NCBI RefSeq assembly: GCF_030611305.1 | Contig: NZ_JAUWQB010000027.1 | Span: 1-40,783, forward strand | DNA length: 40,783 bases | Direction of reading: 5' to 3' | Source: Desulfobacula sp. | Lineage (GTDB): Bacteria; Desulfobacterota; Desulfobacteria; Desulfobacterales; Desulfobacteraceae | Part shown: positions 34,029 through 40,783 of the stretch, piece by piece | Layout: each line of letters opens with the position of its first letter | How positions within the stretch are numbered: the stretch's first letter is position 1 | Program-made: the position numbers and the translations under genes | Notes under the pieces: model-generated | Database searches by the model: none | The model's input: only the letters and a program-made list of their open reading frames with translations | Told to the model about the DNA's origin: nothing

Positions 34029-35480
34029 CTATTTCGAATCCGAAACTCTTGTTATGGCTTCCACCAGGGCAAATTCCAGGTTTTCAAAATCACATAACCT
34101 GAGATGCTGACAGACTTTACCTGCCTTAACCAGCGAAGAATGGACGGCCTGGTTTGGAAGTTCATCACCTTCTAAACGTAAAATTTTTCTCATTACATCG
34201 GGAAATTTGGCCGGGTGCGCTGTCGCCATACAAATGATTTTACCGGATTCAGGCAACTTGTCTTTAAGCTCTTCAACCGCAGCGACGGCCACAGCAGCAT
34301 GGGGATCGAGAAGATAGTGAGATCCATTGTTAAATGTCTGGTTTATGGTTTGGGCGGTTTTCTCCTCTGATATGGAAACAGAAAGAAAACCTTCCTGAAA
34401 AGAAGCAGCGGTTTTCTCATCAAATTTAATTTCACCTTTGTCAAAGAATTCATCCATCCAGGCTTTTAGTTTAGTACTGTCGCTTCCGGAAGAAAAATAC
34501 AATAATCGCCAGAAATTATAAGGCACGACAATATCAATGGCAGATGAAAAAGTTTCAATCAGGTCTTTTTTAGCAAAAACACCTTTTGAAAAAGCTGTAT
34601 GCAATGCGGCATTTTTGTTGTTGGCGCAGATAAATTTTTCAACGGGCAATCCCATTGCGCGAGCCAGATAACCACCAAAACCATTCCCGAAAGCGCCCGA
34701 GGGAATCGAGAAAGTCACCTTGTCTCCCACCTTGTCCACAACCTTAAAATAACCGTAGAAATAATGTACGGCCTGGACCATCACTCTACACCAGTTTATA
34801 GAATTCACACTGGTAATCTTCATTCGTTCCCTTAATTCTACATCACCGAACAGTTTGGATAACACAAAATCAAGATCATCTCCGCCATCAGCGCAGTTTT
34901 CCACGCTCAAAGGATGAACATTGGCAGCATTTAATGTCGTCATCTGGCGGGCCTGTTCCTCTGATATCATCCCTGTTGGATAAAGCGGCCAGCAGTCAAT
35001 CGTCTTTTTCCCTGCTGCAGCATAGGCTGCGGCCGGCCCGGTATCCCCTGTGGTCGCAAGTAGAATGGACAAATGTTCATTTTTGTTTTGCAGGAAGTAG
35101 TCCATGATATTTATTAAAAAATTCATGGCAATATCTTTAAACGAAAGCGTGGGGCCATGAAACAATTCCATGATAAATGTATCGGTTTTTTTGTCAAAGG
35201 GTATGACAGGAATGATATCCGGGCTCTCAAAGTTGCTGAAACTTTTTTTGAGTAAGTTTTTTAAATCTGCAGCCGGAATGATTGATTCGTCCACGTATAA
35301 CCGCAATAACTCAAAGGCTAGGTCAGTGTATCCTAAATCAGCCCACTGCTCCATTTGGTTTTTTGAAACTACGGGGATGTATTCCGGAACGAAAAGGCCC
35401 CCATCTTTGGCATAACCTTGCAATACCGCTTCATCAAAAGTTACTGGTGAAATACCACCCCTTGTACTGACAAATTTCAT
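34029..35480 (-). CDS. Threonine synthase-like PLP enzyme
   Basis: A 483-residue protein of the E. coli/yeast-type threonine synthase family. It opens MKFVSTRGGISPVTFDEAVLQGYAKDGGLFVPE and has the PLP lysine K115 in ELFHGPTLSFKD, with the phosphate-binding loop TTGDTGPAAAYAAAG (the family usually has SGDTG). SVNSINWCRVMVQAVHYFYGY and SIPSGAFGNGFGGYLARAMGLPV are also typical. It is longer than E. coli ThrC (428). Threonine synthases turn O-phosphohomoserine into threonine; relatives (THNSL2 type) act as phospho-lyases. The place between an ABC importer and a kinase-aminotransferase fusion suggests a catabolic role with a phosphorylated amino acid. The symbol thrC is withheld for that reason. 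Confidence 0.88.
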   Translation of the reverse strand: MKFVSTRGGISPVTFDEAVLQGYAKDGGLFVPEYIPVVSKNQMEQWADLGYTDLAFELLRLYVDESIIPAADLKNLLKKSFSNFESPDIIPVIPFDKKTDTFIMELFHGPTLSFKDIAMNFLINIMDYFLQNKNEHLSILLATTGDTGPAAAYAAAGKKTIDCWPLYPTGMISEEQARQMTTLNAANVHPLSVENCADGGDDLDFVLSKLFGDVELRERMKITSVNSINWCRVMVQAVHYFYGYFKVVDKVGDKVTFSIPSGAFGNGFGGYLARAMGLPVEKFICANNKNAALHTAFSKGVFAKKDLIETFSSAIDIVVPYNFWRLLYFSSGSDSTKLKAWMDEFFDKGEIKFDEKTAASFQEGFLSVSISEEKTAQTINQTFNNGSHYLLDPHAAVAVAAVEELKDKLPESGKIICMATAHPAKFPDVMRKILRLEGDELPNQAVHSSLVKAGKVCQHLRLCDFENLEFALVEAITRVSDSK

Positions 35481-35524
35481 AATACTACTTCCTCCAATCT
35501 ATTACAAAAATAATATCCTTTGAC

Positions 35525-36277
35525 TCAATGAGAGAGAATCTGGCTGAGAAAGGCTTTAGTGCGTTTGCTTTCCGGATTGTTGAAGAATTCATCAGGCGGC
35601 TTCATTTCGACAATTTCACCGCTATCCATGAAAACTATACTGTCGGCGACCGACCGGGCAAAACCCATTTCGTGGGTGACACAGATCATTGTCAAACCTT
35701 CATTTGCAAGATCAATCATTACATCGAGAACCTCACTGATCATTTCCGGATCCAATGCAGATGTCGGTTCGTCAAAGAGCATTACTTCAGGGTTCATACA
35801 AAGCGCACGGGCTATGGCAACACGTTGCTGCTGTCCTCCCGAGAGCTGGATCGGGTATTTATCGGCCTGCTCGGGTATTTGAACACGTTCGAGAAAACCC
35901 ATGGCTACTTCCCGAGCCTTTGACTTGTTCATCTTTCGCACCAGTTTGAGGGCCAGCATCAAATTGTTAATGACCGTCAAATGCGGGAATAAGTTGAAAT
36001 TCTGGAACACCATCCCGACTTCACTACGAACGGCATCAATGTCTTTGACCTCATTTGTCAGTTCACGACCGGAAATAATTATTTTACCGCTGTCATGCTC
36101 TTCAAGCCGGTTGATACAGCGGATCATGGTTGATTTACCTGATCCTGAAGGTCCGCACACCACAATTTTTTCACCTTTGTTTACCTGCAAGTTGATATTG
36201 TTCAGTGCCTGGAAGTCTCCAAAGGATTTGCAGACATCCTGCAGTATTATTTTAGCTTCGTTGTCGTTATCCTTCAT
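35525..36277 (-). CDS. Polar amino acid ABC transporter ATP-binding protein
   Basis: A 250-residue ATPase of the HisP/GlnQ type. Motifs are Walker [11 protein letters not shown]-loop [13 protein letters not shown], signature [15 protein letters not shown], Walker [16 protein letters not shown] and switch [11 protein letters not shown] choose the ATG at 36275-36277 (MKDNDNEAK) because AAGGAG lies just before it; the longer frame to 36310 contains that ribosome site. It powers the two permeases encoded immediately upstream. The importer class carries amino acids, often basic or acidic ones. Confidence 0.93.
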   Translation of the reverse strand: MKDNDNEAKIILQDVCKSFGDFQALNNINLQVNKGEKIVVCGPSGSGKSTMIRCINRLEEHDSGKIIISGRELTNEVKDIDAVRSEVGMVFQNFNLFPHLTVINNLMLALKLVRKMNKSKAREVAMGFLERVQIPEQADKYPIQLSGGQQQRVAIARALCMNPEVMLFDEPTSALDPEMISEVLDVMIDLANEGLTMICVTHEMGFARSVADSIVFMDSGEIVEMKPPDEFFNNPESKRTKAFLSQILSH

Positions 36278-36361
36278 ACTACTCCTTAAATTTTTATCTT
36301 TAATTTTCATACTGCTTTGGCTTAAAAATTAATACAAACTTTTTGGCTTTGGTCTGCATGG

Positions 36362-37051
36362 TTATGGTTTGACATATCGGCTCATGTACTTCTCAAACCT
36401 GCCAAAGCCGCGTTGAATAAAAAATGTCATCACCATATAGATGATCGCAGCAGAGATGAAAATCTCATAGGGTGCAAAAGTTTCGGCTACAATAGTACGT
36501 GATGCACCTGTCATATCGAGCAAGGTAATCGTACTGGCCAAGGAGGTGGCCTTGAGCAGACTTATGAAGTCGTTGCTGTAGGCCGGGATGGCAATCCTGA
36601 CTGCAATGGGGGTCGTAACGTAAACAAACCGATGCAGTTTCGACAGTCCAAGGGCCATGCCCGCTTCATGCAGTTCACGTTGAACACCCAGATACCCCCC
36701 CCGAAGAATTTCCGAAACATAGGCACCCGTATTTAGAGTAAGGGCGAGGGTTGCACAGCCGAATGGTTCACGAAGGATCGGCCAGAATACACTGTCCCGA
36801 ATGAACTCAAACTGTGGGAAGCCGTGGTAGATGACAAAAATTTGAACCAGAATAGGTGTCCCCCTGAAAAAGTATATGTAGATAAATGCGGGCAGGGAAA
36901 GATACCAGCGGCCACTGATGCGCATCAATAGAAGAAAAATACCCAGGGATAAGCCCAGAACTGCTGACAGAAACAAAAGCTGCAGTGTAACCCCAAGGCC
37001 GGTCAGCATTTTAGGGATGCTTTCAAGGATGAGATATATTTGAAGATTCAT
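36362..37051 (-). CDS. Polar amino acid ABC transporter permease (second)
   Basis: A 229-residue HisM/GlnP-type permease with about five helices. It carries the characteristic FRGTPILVQIFVIYHG and the EAA loop EILRGGYLGVQRELHEAGMALGLSKLHRF. A transport-domain helix region follows (PAYSNDFISLLKATSLAST). It overlaps the other permease gene by 4 nt, so the two are coupled and presumably form a heterodimer. Confidence 0.92.
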   Translation of the reverse strand: MNLQIYLILESIPKMLTGLGVTLQLLFLSAVLGLSLGIFLLLMRISGRWYLSLPAFIYIYFFRGTPILVQIFVIYHGFPQFEFIRDSVFWPILREPFGCATLALTLNTGAYVSEILRGGYLGVQRELHEAGMALGLSKLHRFVYVTTPIAVRIAIPAYSNDFISLLKATSLASTITLLDMTGASRTIVAETFAPYEIFISAAIIYMVMTFFIQRGFGRFEKYMSRYVKP

Positions 37052-37743
37052 TTGGCAACCTCCAGATGGCGATTAGCGTGTTTCTCCAGGAGCATCACAA
37101 CCATTGTAATGACAGTGGTAATGCTAAGATAAATTAAAGCCACGATCATGTACATTGTAAACGGCTTGAGGGTCACTGCCGTGGCCATTTCTGCAACAAA
37201 AAGGATCTCTTCAAGCCCTATGATTGAAATTAATGCCGTATCCTTCATTATTGAAAGCATATGATTGCCGAATGCAGGCAGGGCTAAACGCCACATCTGG
37301 GGTATCCTGACATAAAAGAACGTGTGCAGGTTCGAAATCCCCAAAGCTCTGGAAGCCTCGACAATCCCTGGATCAACACCCATAAAAGCCCCTCGAAACG
37401 TCTCGGTTGCGTATGAACCAACTATCAAACCGATGGAAAGGGAACCGGCCCAGAAAGGAGGGATATCGACAAACGGCATTTGGGGGAAAAATATCTGCAC
37501 GATTTTAGTCAACGCAATAGCGGAACCATAGTAAAAAAGCAATAGAACCAGTATCTCCGGCGTTCCACGAAAGGTGATTGTATAGGCGTTGGCTATTTTA
37601 TTGGCAATACGGTTTTTTGACAGTTTGGCGCTGGCCCCCATCAATCCGAAAATTACTGCCATGGTCAAGGAGACACCAAAAACCTTTAGAACTACCATTG
37701 CGCCCCAAAAATAGTCGTCCAACCACCCGGATAGCTCTGCCAT
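37048..37743 (-). CDS. Polar amino acid ABC transporter permease (first)
   Basis: A 231-residue HisQ/ArtQ-type permease. It includes TFRGTPEILVLLLFYYG and the EAA loop ATETFRGAFMGVDPGIVEASRALGISNLHTFFYVRIPQMWRLALPAFGNH. I choose the ATG at 37741-37743 (MAELSGWLDDYFW), which has GAGGAAGGAAACGGCT before it. The longer frame (to 37809) begins with an unlikely histidine-rich peptide. It lies about 140 nt after the receptor gene. Confidence 0.9.
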   Translation of the reverse strand: MAELSGWLDDYFWGAMVVLKVFGVSLTMAVIFGLMGASAKLSKNRIANKIANAYTITFRGTPEILVLLLFYYGSAIALTKIVQIFFPQMPFVDIPPFWAGSLSIGLIVGSYATETFRGAFMGVDPGIVEASRALGISNLHTFFYVRIPQMWRLALPAFGNHMLSIMKDTALISIIGLEEILFVAEMATAVTLKPFTMYMIVALIYLSITTVITMVVMLLEKHANRHLEVAK

Positions 37744-37883
37744 AGCCGTTTCCTTCCTCTGATCGAGGTATCTATGCCTGGTATGACCGCGATGGTCACA
37801 CCCAGGCATGTTTTGTTAATTTGCGAGTACAAAAAAGCAATGGAGTCGGCCGGTGCCAACTCCAACGTATCAGTTATAGATTT

Positions 37884-38702
37884 TTATTCGCCAACACCCT
37901 CCCAATTTTCATTGTGGATGGCAAAGGGGAAGTATTTCAGGGAGTATTTTTCCAAAGAGCCGTTTTTAATCAGTTCCGCCAGAGCATTGTTGATGCGCTT
38001 GAGCAGATCCTCCCGATCTTTGGCAATCCCTACTCCGACACCGATGCCGAATAATTTGGGGTCATCCAGCGCCGGGCTGACAAATTCGAATTTTTTGCCC
38101 TTTTCCTTGCTGAGAAATTTAAGAAAGGCCTTCATGGGATTGGTCATGATGATATCCGTTCGGCCGTTCTGAAGATCAAGATATAAGGCCTCGTTAGTAT
38201 CATACAGCATAACATTGGCATTGGGTACGTTCGTTTCAACCCAGTTTGCATAGGTTGTGGCACGCTCAAGACCTAGTTTGAGGCCCTTGAAATTGGCTGG
38301 ATTGGGGGAACCGTCTTTATTGAAAAGATTGAGATTTGCATCTTTCTTGCCCACAAACCGACCCACGGAAATCCGGTATGGAATCGAGAAGTCTATTTTT
38401 TGCTTTCGCTTATCGGTTATGGACATGGATGCTATGACTAAATCAAACTTATTGGCCAGGAGGGCTGGAATCATACCGTCCCACTTCTGGCAAACAAAGG
38501 TGACGTCGGCACCGATGATCTCCATGATACCCCTGGCAACATCAATGTCGTAGCCGGTAAGCACACCATCAGCCGTGCGATAGTTAAATGGGAAATAGGT
38601 GCATTCCGATCCAACACGCAGCTTTTCTGCTGCTGCTGGTTGCACGAGTCCGCCTGCACCAAATACTAGGATTGCCGTTGCTAAAAGAAAAAACTTTTTC
38701 AT
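37884..38702 (-). CDS. Basic-amino-acid-type ABC transporter substrate-binding protein
   Basis: A 272-residue receptor (SBP family 3). The signal peptide is MKKFFLLATAILVFGAGGLVQPAAA. The mature part reads LRVGSECTYFPFNYRTADGVLTGYDIDVARGIMEIIGADVTFVCQKWDGMIPALLANKFDLVIASMSITDKRKQKIDFSIPYRIS. The segment WDGMIPALLANKFDLVIASMSIT is typical of lysine/arginine/ornithine/octopine-type receptors, so a basic or guanidino amino acid is the likely ligand class; this is inference. AGGGGGTATTAGAA precedes the ATG. It is the receptor for the permease pair and ATPase downstream. Confidence 0.92.
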   Translation of the reverse strand: MKKFFLLATAILVFGAGGLVQPAAAEKLRVGSECTYFPFNYRTADGVLTGYDIDVARGIMEIIGADVTFVCQKWDGMIPALLANKFDLVIASMSITDKRKQKIDFSIPYRISVGRFVGKKDANLNLFNKDGSPNPANFKGLKLGLERATTYANWVETNVPNANVMLYDTNEALYLDLQNGRTDIIMTNPMKAFLKFLSKEKGKKFEFVSPALDDPKLFGIGVGVGIAKDREDLLKRINNALAELIKNGSLEKYSLKYFPFAIHNENWEGVGE

Positions 38703-38853
38703 TTCTAATACCCCCTGTGTCTTGTTTTAGTTTCCATATTCCCGACATAAAGTTTTAGTAATAAATATCACAATCATTACTATTGCCCTTTTGTCCACCT
38801 CCAAGGAGGACCTGATCGGGATAAATCACATATGTTTTCATAACCAATGTTTC

Positions 38854-39819
38854 CTATACACTGCCAACATCAGATTGGTTCAGGGCTTTGTGGACCGCCT
38901 TGGCAATCTGAATATCCTGTACCGCAACACCGGTCAAATCAGCCACGGTTATCTGCTCAGCAGATGTCCGTCCGGATTGATGACCGGCAATCACATCCCC
39001 CAGTTCAATGAGATCTTCTTTTTTTAACAGACTTGCCTGTAGTGCTTTGAAAATTTCACCCCGGGACAAACATTGCTCTATACTGTCAGCCACCACTATA
39101 TCGGCTTTTTGAAGAATTTTAGGGTCTAACTCCTGCTTTTGGGAGGTATCAGAGCCCATGGCCGTGATGTGGGTACCCGGTTTTATCTGCTTAACATCCA
39201 TAAGCGGGGTCTGTGAGGGCGTAGACGTAATGATCAGGCGGCATTTTTCTGTTATGTCACCAGCATCCCGGGTTGTCTGGACATTAAATCCTATTTTTTC
39301 CATATCTTGCTTGTATGTTTCAAAATCATCCTGTGGCAACCCCCAGACCATGACACTGCGGCAATCGACAACCGTCTTTAGATACTCAACCTGCATCCGG
39401 CCTTGAACCCCTGTTCCAAAGACACCGATGCAGTCAATTTCAGGCGGGGCCATATATTTTGAAACAATCTGACCCGCCACTGCAGTCCTGACATTGGTGA
39501 GATAACATTCATCAAGCAAAATACTCGCCAGTTTTCCATCCCGCTGGGAAAACAGCAATATGAGCCCGTCACTGGTGGGCAGGTCGATTTTATAATTTTC
39601 ATAAAATCCAGAGGCAATCTTGATGGCAAAGTAGTCGTCATCTTTAATATACCCGTATTTAATATGGACATCAGCCGGTGGGTTTTCGAAGATCAGTTCG
39701 CCCACGGGGGGAACAACCACCCGGCCCTGTGAATAGGCCACAAACCCTTCTTCGATGAAAGGTAAAAAATCAATCTGCTTTACAACACTTTTTATTTGCT
39801 CTAAATTAAATATCTGCAT
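38854..39819 (-). CDS. Ornithine cyclodeaminase / mu-crystallin family protein
   Basis: A 321-residue NAD(P)-binding enzyme. Landmarks are the N-terminal QIFNLEQIKSVV, VHIKYGYIKDD with KIASGF, the core LLDECYLTNVRTAVAG, the Rossmann motif GVFGTGVQGRMQVEYL, LIITSTPSQTPLM and GTHITAMGSDTSQKQELDP. The family includes ornithine cyclodeaminases, ketimine reductases, alanine dehydrogenases and EutC-like enzymes, so substrate cannot be assigned. I choose the ATG at 39817-39819, because AGGAG lies 8 nt before it; a TTG one codon earlier is also possible. It follows the regulator gene by 45 nt and is likely cotranscribed. Confidence 0.88.
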   Translation of the reverse strand: MQIFNLEQIKSVVKQIDFLPFIEEGFVAYSQGRVVVPPVGELIFENPPADVHIKYGYIKDDDYFAIKIASGFYENYKIDLPTSDGLILLFSQRDGKLASILLDECYLTNVRTAVAGQIVSKYMAPPEIDCIGVFGTGVQGRMQVEYLKTVVDCRSVMVWGLPQDDFETYKQDMEKIGFNVQTTRDAGDITEKCRLIITSTPSQTPLMDVKQIKPGTHITAMGSDTSQKQELDPKILQKADIVVADSIEQCLSRGEIFKALQASLLKKEDLIELGDVIAGHQSGRTSAEQITVADLTGVAVQDIQIAKAVHKALNQSDVGSV

Positions 39820-39864
39820 CAATCTTTCTCCTGATTTTATGCCTGCATAATAATTTGCGGCCTG

Positions 39865-40512
39865 TTAGAGTCCGACGAGGATATCGGAGGTTTTCTTTTT
39901 TTTTCTAATTTCACTGAGGCCTTTGTATATGGTCGCCCTTGATATCCCAAGATAGGCAGCCACCTGCTCTGCCGATTTTCTTGCATAAAAAAGACCTTTT
40001 TTATCAAGGTGTAAAAGCAACGCTTTCCGTCCCTGAACATCCAGGTTTTCTTTTGTCTGTCCTTGTTCTTTTAAATATGATCGGATCGCCGAAAGGGTCA
40101 CTTCCAGCCATTCATTTCGGAACAGAATTTCCGGGCGGGGTTCTTCGTTCATTGGATTGAAAAATCTCCTAACAACCGATAGGGAGGATTCAAGAATTGA
40201 GAAATCAAGGTTGATGCACATGAGCCCTCTTGGGTTTCCCTTATCATCCTTCAGCACTGAGGTAATCGATCGAACACTTTGTCCCTTTGTCCCAACTTTT
40301 TCATATGGACCAATCACATCTTCTTCCAGGTCGAAATTCTGCGCTCCGATTTTCAAATTTGAAGAATCACCCAACTGCCTGCCGGAGTAAGGATTGGCAA
40401 TATAGAAGATTGTATCATCTTCAATGTCATGAATTACAATTTCAGCATGGGGACGAAAAAGTTCAGCAAGAGCGTCTGCAATAGATATGTATTGTGATAG
40501 GTTGCATGTCAT
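39865..40512 (-). CDS. YheO/DauR-like PAS-HTH transcriptional regulator
   Basis: A 215-residue regulator. An N-terminal YheO-type PAS domain (AELFRPHAEIVIHDIEDDTIFYIANPYSGRQLGD ... RSITSVLKDDKGNPRGLMCINLDFS) senses a small ligand. The C-terminal helix-turn-helix is HLDKKGLFYARKSAEQVAAYLGISRATIYKGLSEIRKK. The family includes DauR, the repressor of D-arginine utilisation. I choose the ATG at 40510-40512, because AAAGGA precedes it; the TTG at 40542 has no ribosome site. It probably controls the amino-acid operon that follows. An inverted repeat (GTCAA-N11-TTGAC) lies upstream at 40529-40549. Confidence 0.88.
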   Translation of the reverse strand: MTCNLSQYISIADALAELFRPHAEIVIHDIEDDTIFYIANPYSGRQLGDSSNLKIGAQNFDLEEDVIGPYEKVGTKGQSVRSITSVLKDDKGNPRGLMCINLDFSILESSLSVVRRFFNPMNEEPRPEILFRNEWLEVTLSAIRSYLKEQGQTKENLDVQGRKALLLHLDKKGLFYARKSAEQVAAYLGISRATIYKGLSEIRKKKKTSDILVGL

Positions 40513-40528
40513 TTGAAATCCTTTGTAA

Positions 40529-40549
40529 GTCAATTTGTCCAATTTTGAC
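40529..40549. promoter_or_regulatory. Possible operator of the regulator gene
   Basis: GTCAA (40529-40533) and TTGAC (40545-40549) are inverted, with an 11-nt spacer, 16 nt before the chosen start of the YheO/DauR-like regulator. The rest of the region up to 40783 is AT-rich and has no recognised gene. An autoregulatory site is a guess. Confidence 0.4.
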
Positions 40550-40783
40550 TTTTTGTCTTATAAAATTACATTCATTTTGTTCGCAGTCAAGGAGTATTTA
40601 CATAATTTTTCTAATTTTCTATCCATAATTGATATTCTTCCGACCTAACCCAAGTTCGTCATTTTTTTAAAAATCAAGGCTAATTTTATCAAAAAACCAT
40701 GGGGTTGAAAATATAACGCACTGTATTTATTATATTTATTTTTTTGCTCGTCAATGTAGTGACCCATAGATTAATTTTATTGT

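Noticed and set aside
33975-34031. Inverted repeat TAGGTATAA / TTATACCTA between the threonine-synthase-like and fusion genes
   Set aside because: Arms are only 9 bp with a loop of about 39 nt and overlap a stop codon; too weak to call a terminator or operator.
35528-36332. Plus-strand open frames of 107-143 aa
   Set aside because: Antisense to the ABC ATPase gene, which has every expected motif.
1-40783. CRISPR arrays, tRNA, rRNA, riboswitches
   Set aside because: No regularly spaced direct repeats, no tRNA cloverleaf and no recognisable riboswitch core were found while reading the intergenic regions; a covariance-model search would be needed to exclude small RNAs.

Overview
The window most likely comes from a strictly anaerobic, sulfate-reducing deltaproteobacterium of the Desulfobacteraceae type (Desulfobacula or Desulfococcus-like). 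This is inferred from gene content: a complete class II benzoyl-CoA reductase (bam) locus with two selenocysteine codons, ETF genes with a membrane ETF:quinone oxidoreductase, several TRAP receptors, and no aerobic aromatic genes. No database search was possible.

Region 1 (1-5683, all minus strand) is a sensing unit next to its probable target. A sensor histidine kinase, an NtrC-type response regulator and a periplasmic ABC-type binding protein overlap by 4 nt at each junction. Directly downstream lie inverted GTGCGG/CCGCAC half-sites and a near-perfect sigma-54 promoter. That promoter leads into a small lipoprotein gene and a TAXI-type TRAP receptor gene that runs off the left edge.

Region 2 (5768-8935, minus strand) is a DctP-DctQ-DctM TRAP importer with its own sigma-70 promoter, a 40-nt perfect palindrome between dctP and dctQ, and tandem terminator hairpins. 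It diverges from the aromatic cluster across about 640 bp of regulatory DNA that holds two copies of a perfect GTTGATATATCAAC palindrome.

Region 3 (9287-28523, plus strand) is the central pathway for anaerobic aromatic degradation. A sigma-70 promoter drives a 56-aa DUF2080-like protein, 6-hydroxycyclohex-1-ene-1-carbonyl-CoA dehydrogenase, an SDR dehydrogenase and the ring-opening hydrolase (oah/bamA). After a terminator and a second promoter come bamBCDEFGHI, fdhD, etfB, etfA and a membrane FeS oxidoreductase. BamBC is the tungsten active-site module. BamDEF (Hdr/MvhD-like) and BamGHI (NuoEFG-like) are thought to supply low-potential electrons by bifurcation or membrane-linked coupling. bamE and bamF each have an in-frame UGA followed by a SECIS-like hairpin, so both apparently encode selenoproteins. 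The dienoyl-CoA hydratase (dch/bamR) and benzoate-CoA ligase are not in the window.

Region 4 (28562-31790) is a junction zone: a minus-strand HTH-ATPase-STAS-like regulatory protein, an IS5-type element whose transposase has a nonsense codon, and a decayed glycerate 2-kinase relic.

Region 5 (31816-40512, minus strand) is an apparent amino-acid utilisation operon. It encodes a YheO/DauR-like regulator, an ornithine cyclodeaminase-family enzyme, a basic-amino-acid-type ABC importer (receptor, two permeases, ATPase), a threonine-synthase-like enzyme and an unusual fusion of an APH/hydroxylysine-kinase-like kinase to a fold-type I aminotransferase or lyase. I do not recognise this combination as a described pathway, and it is the best candidate here for an undescribed system.
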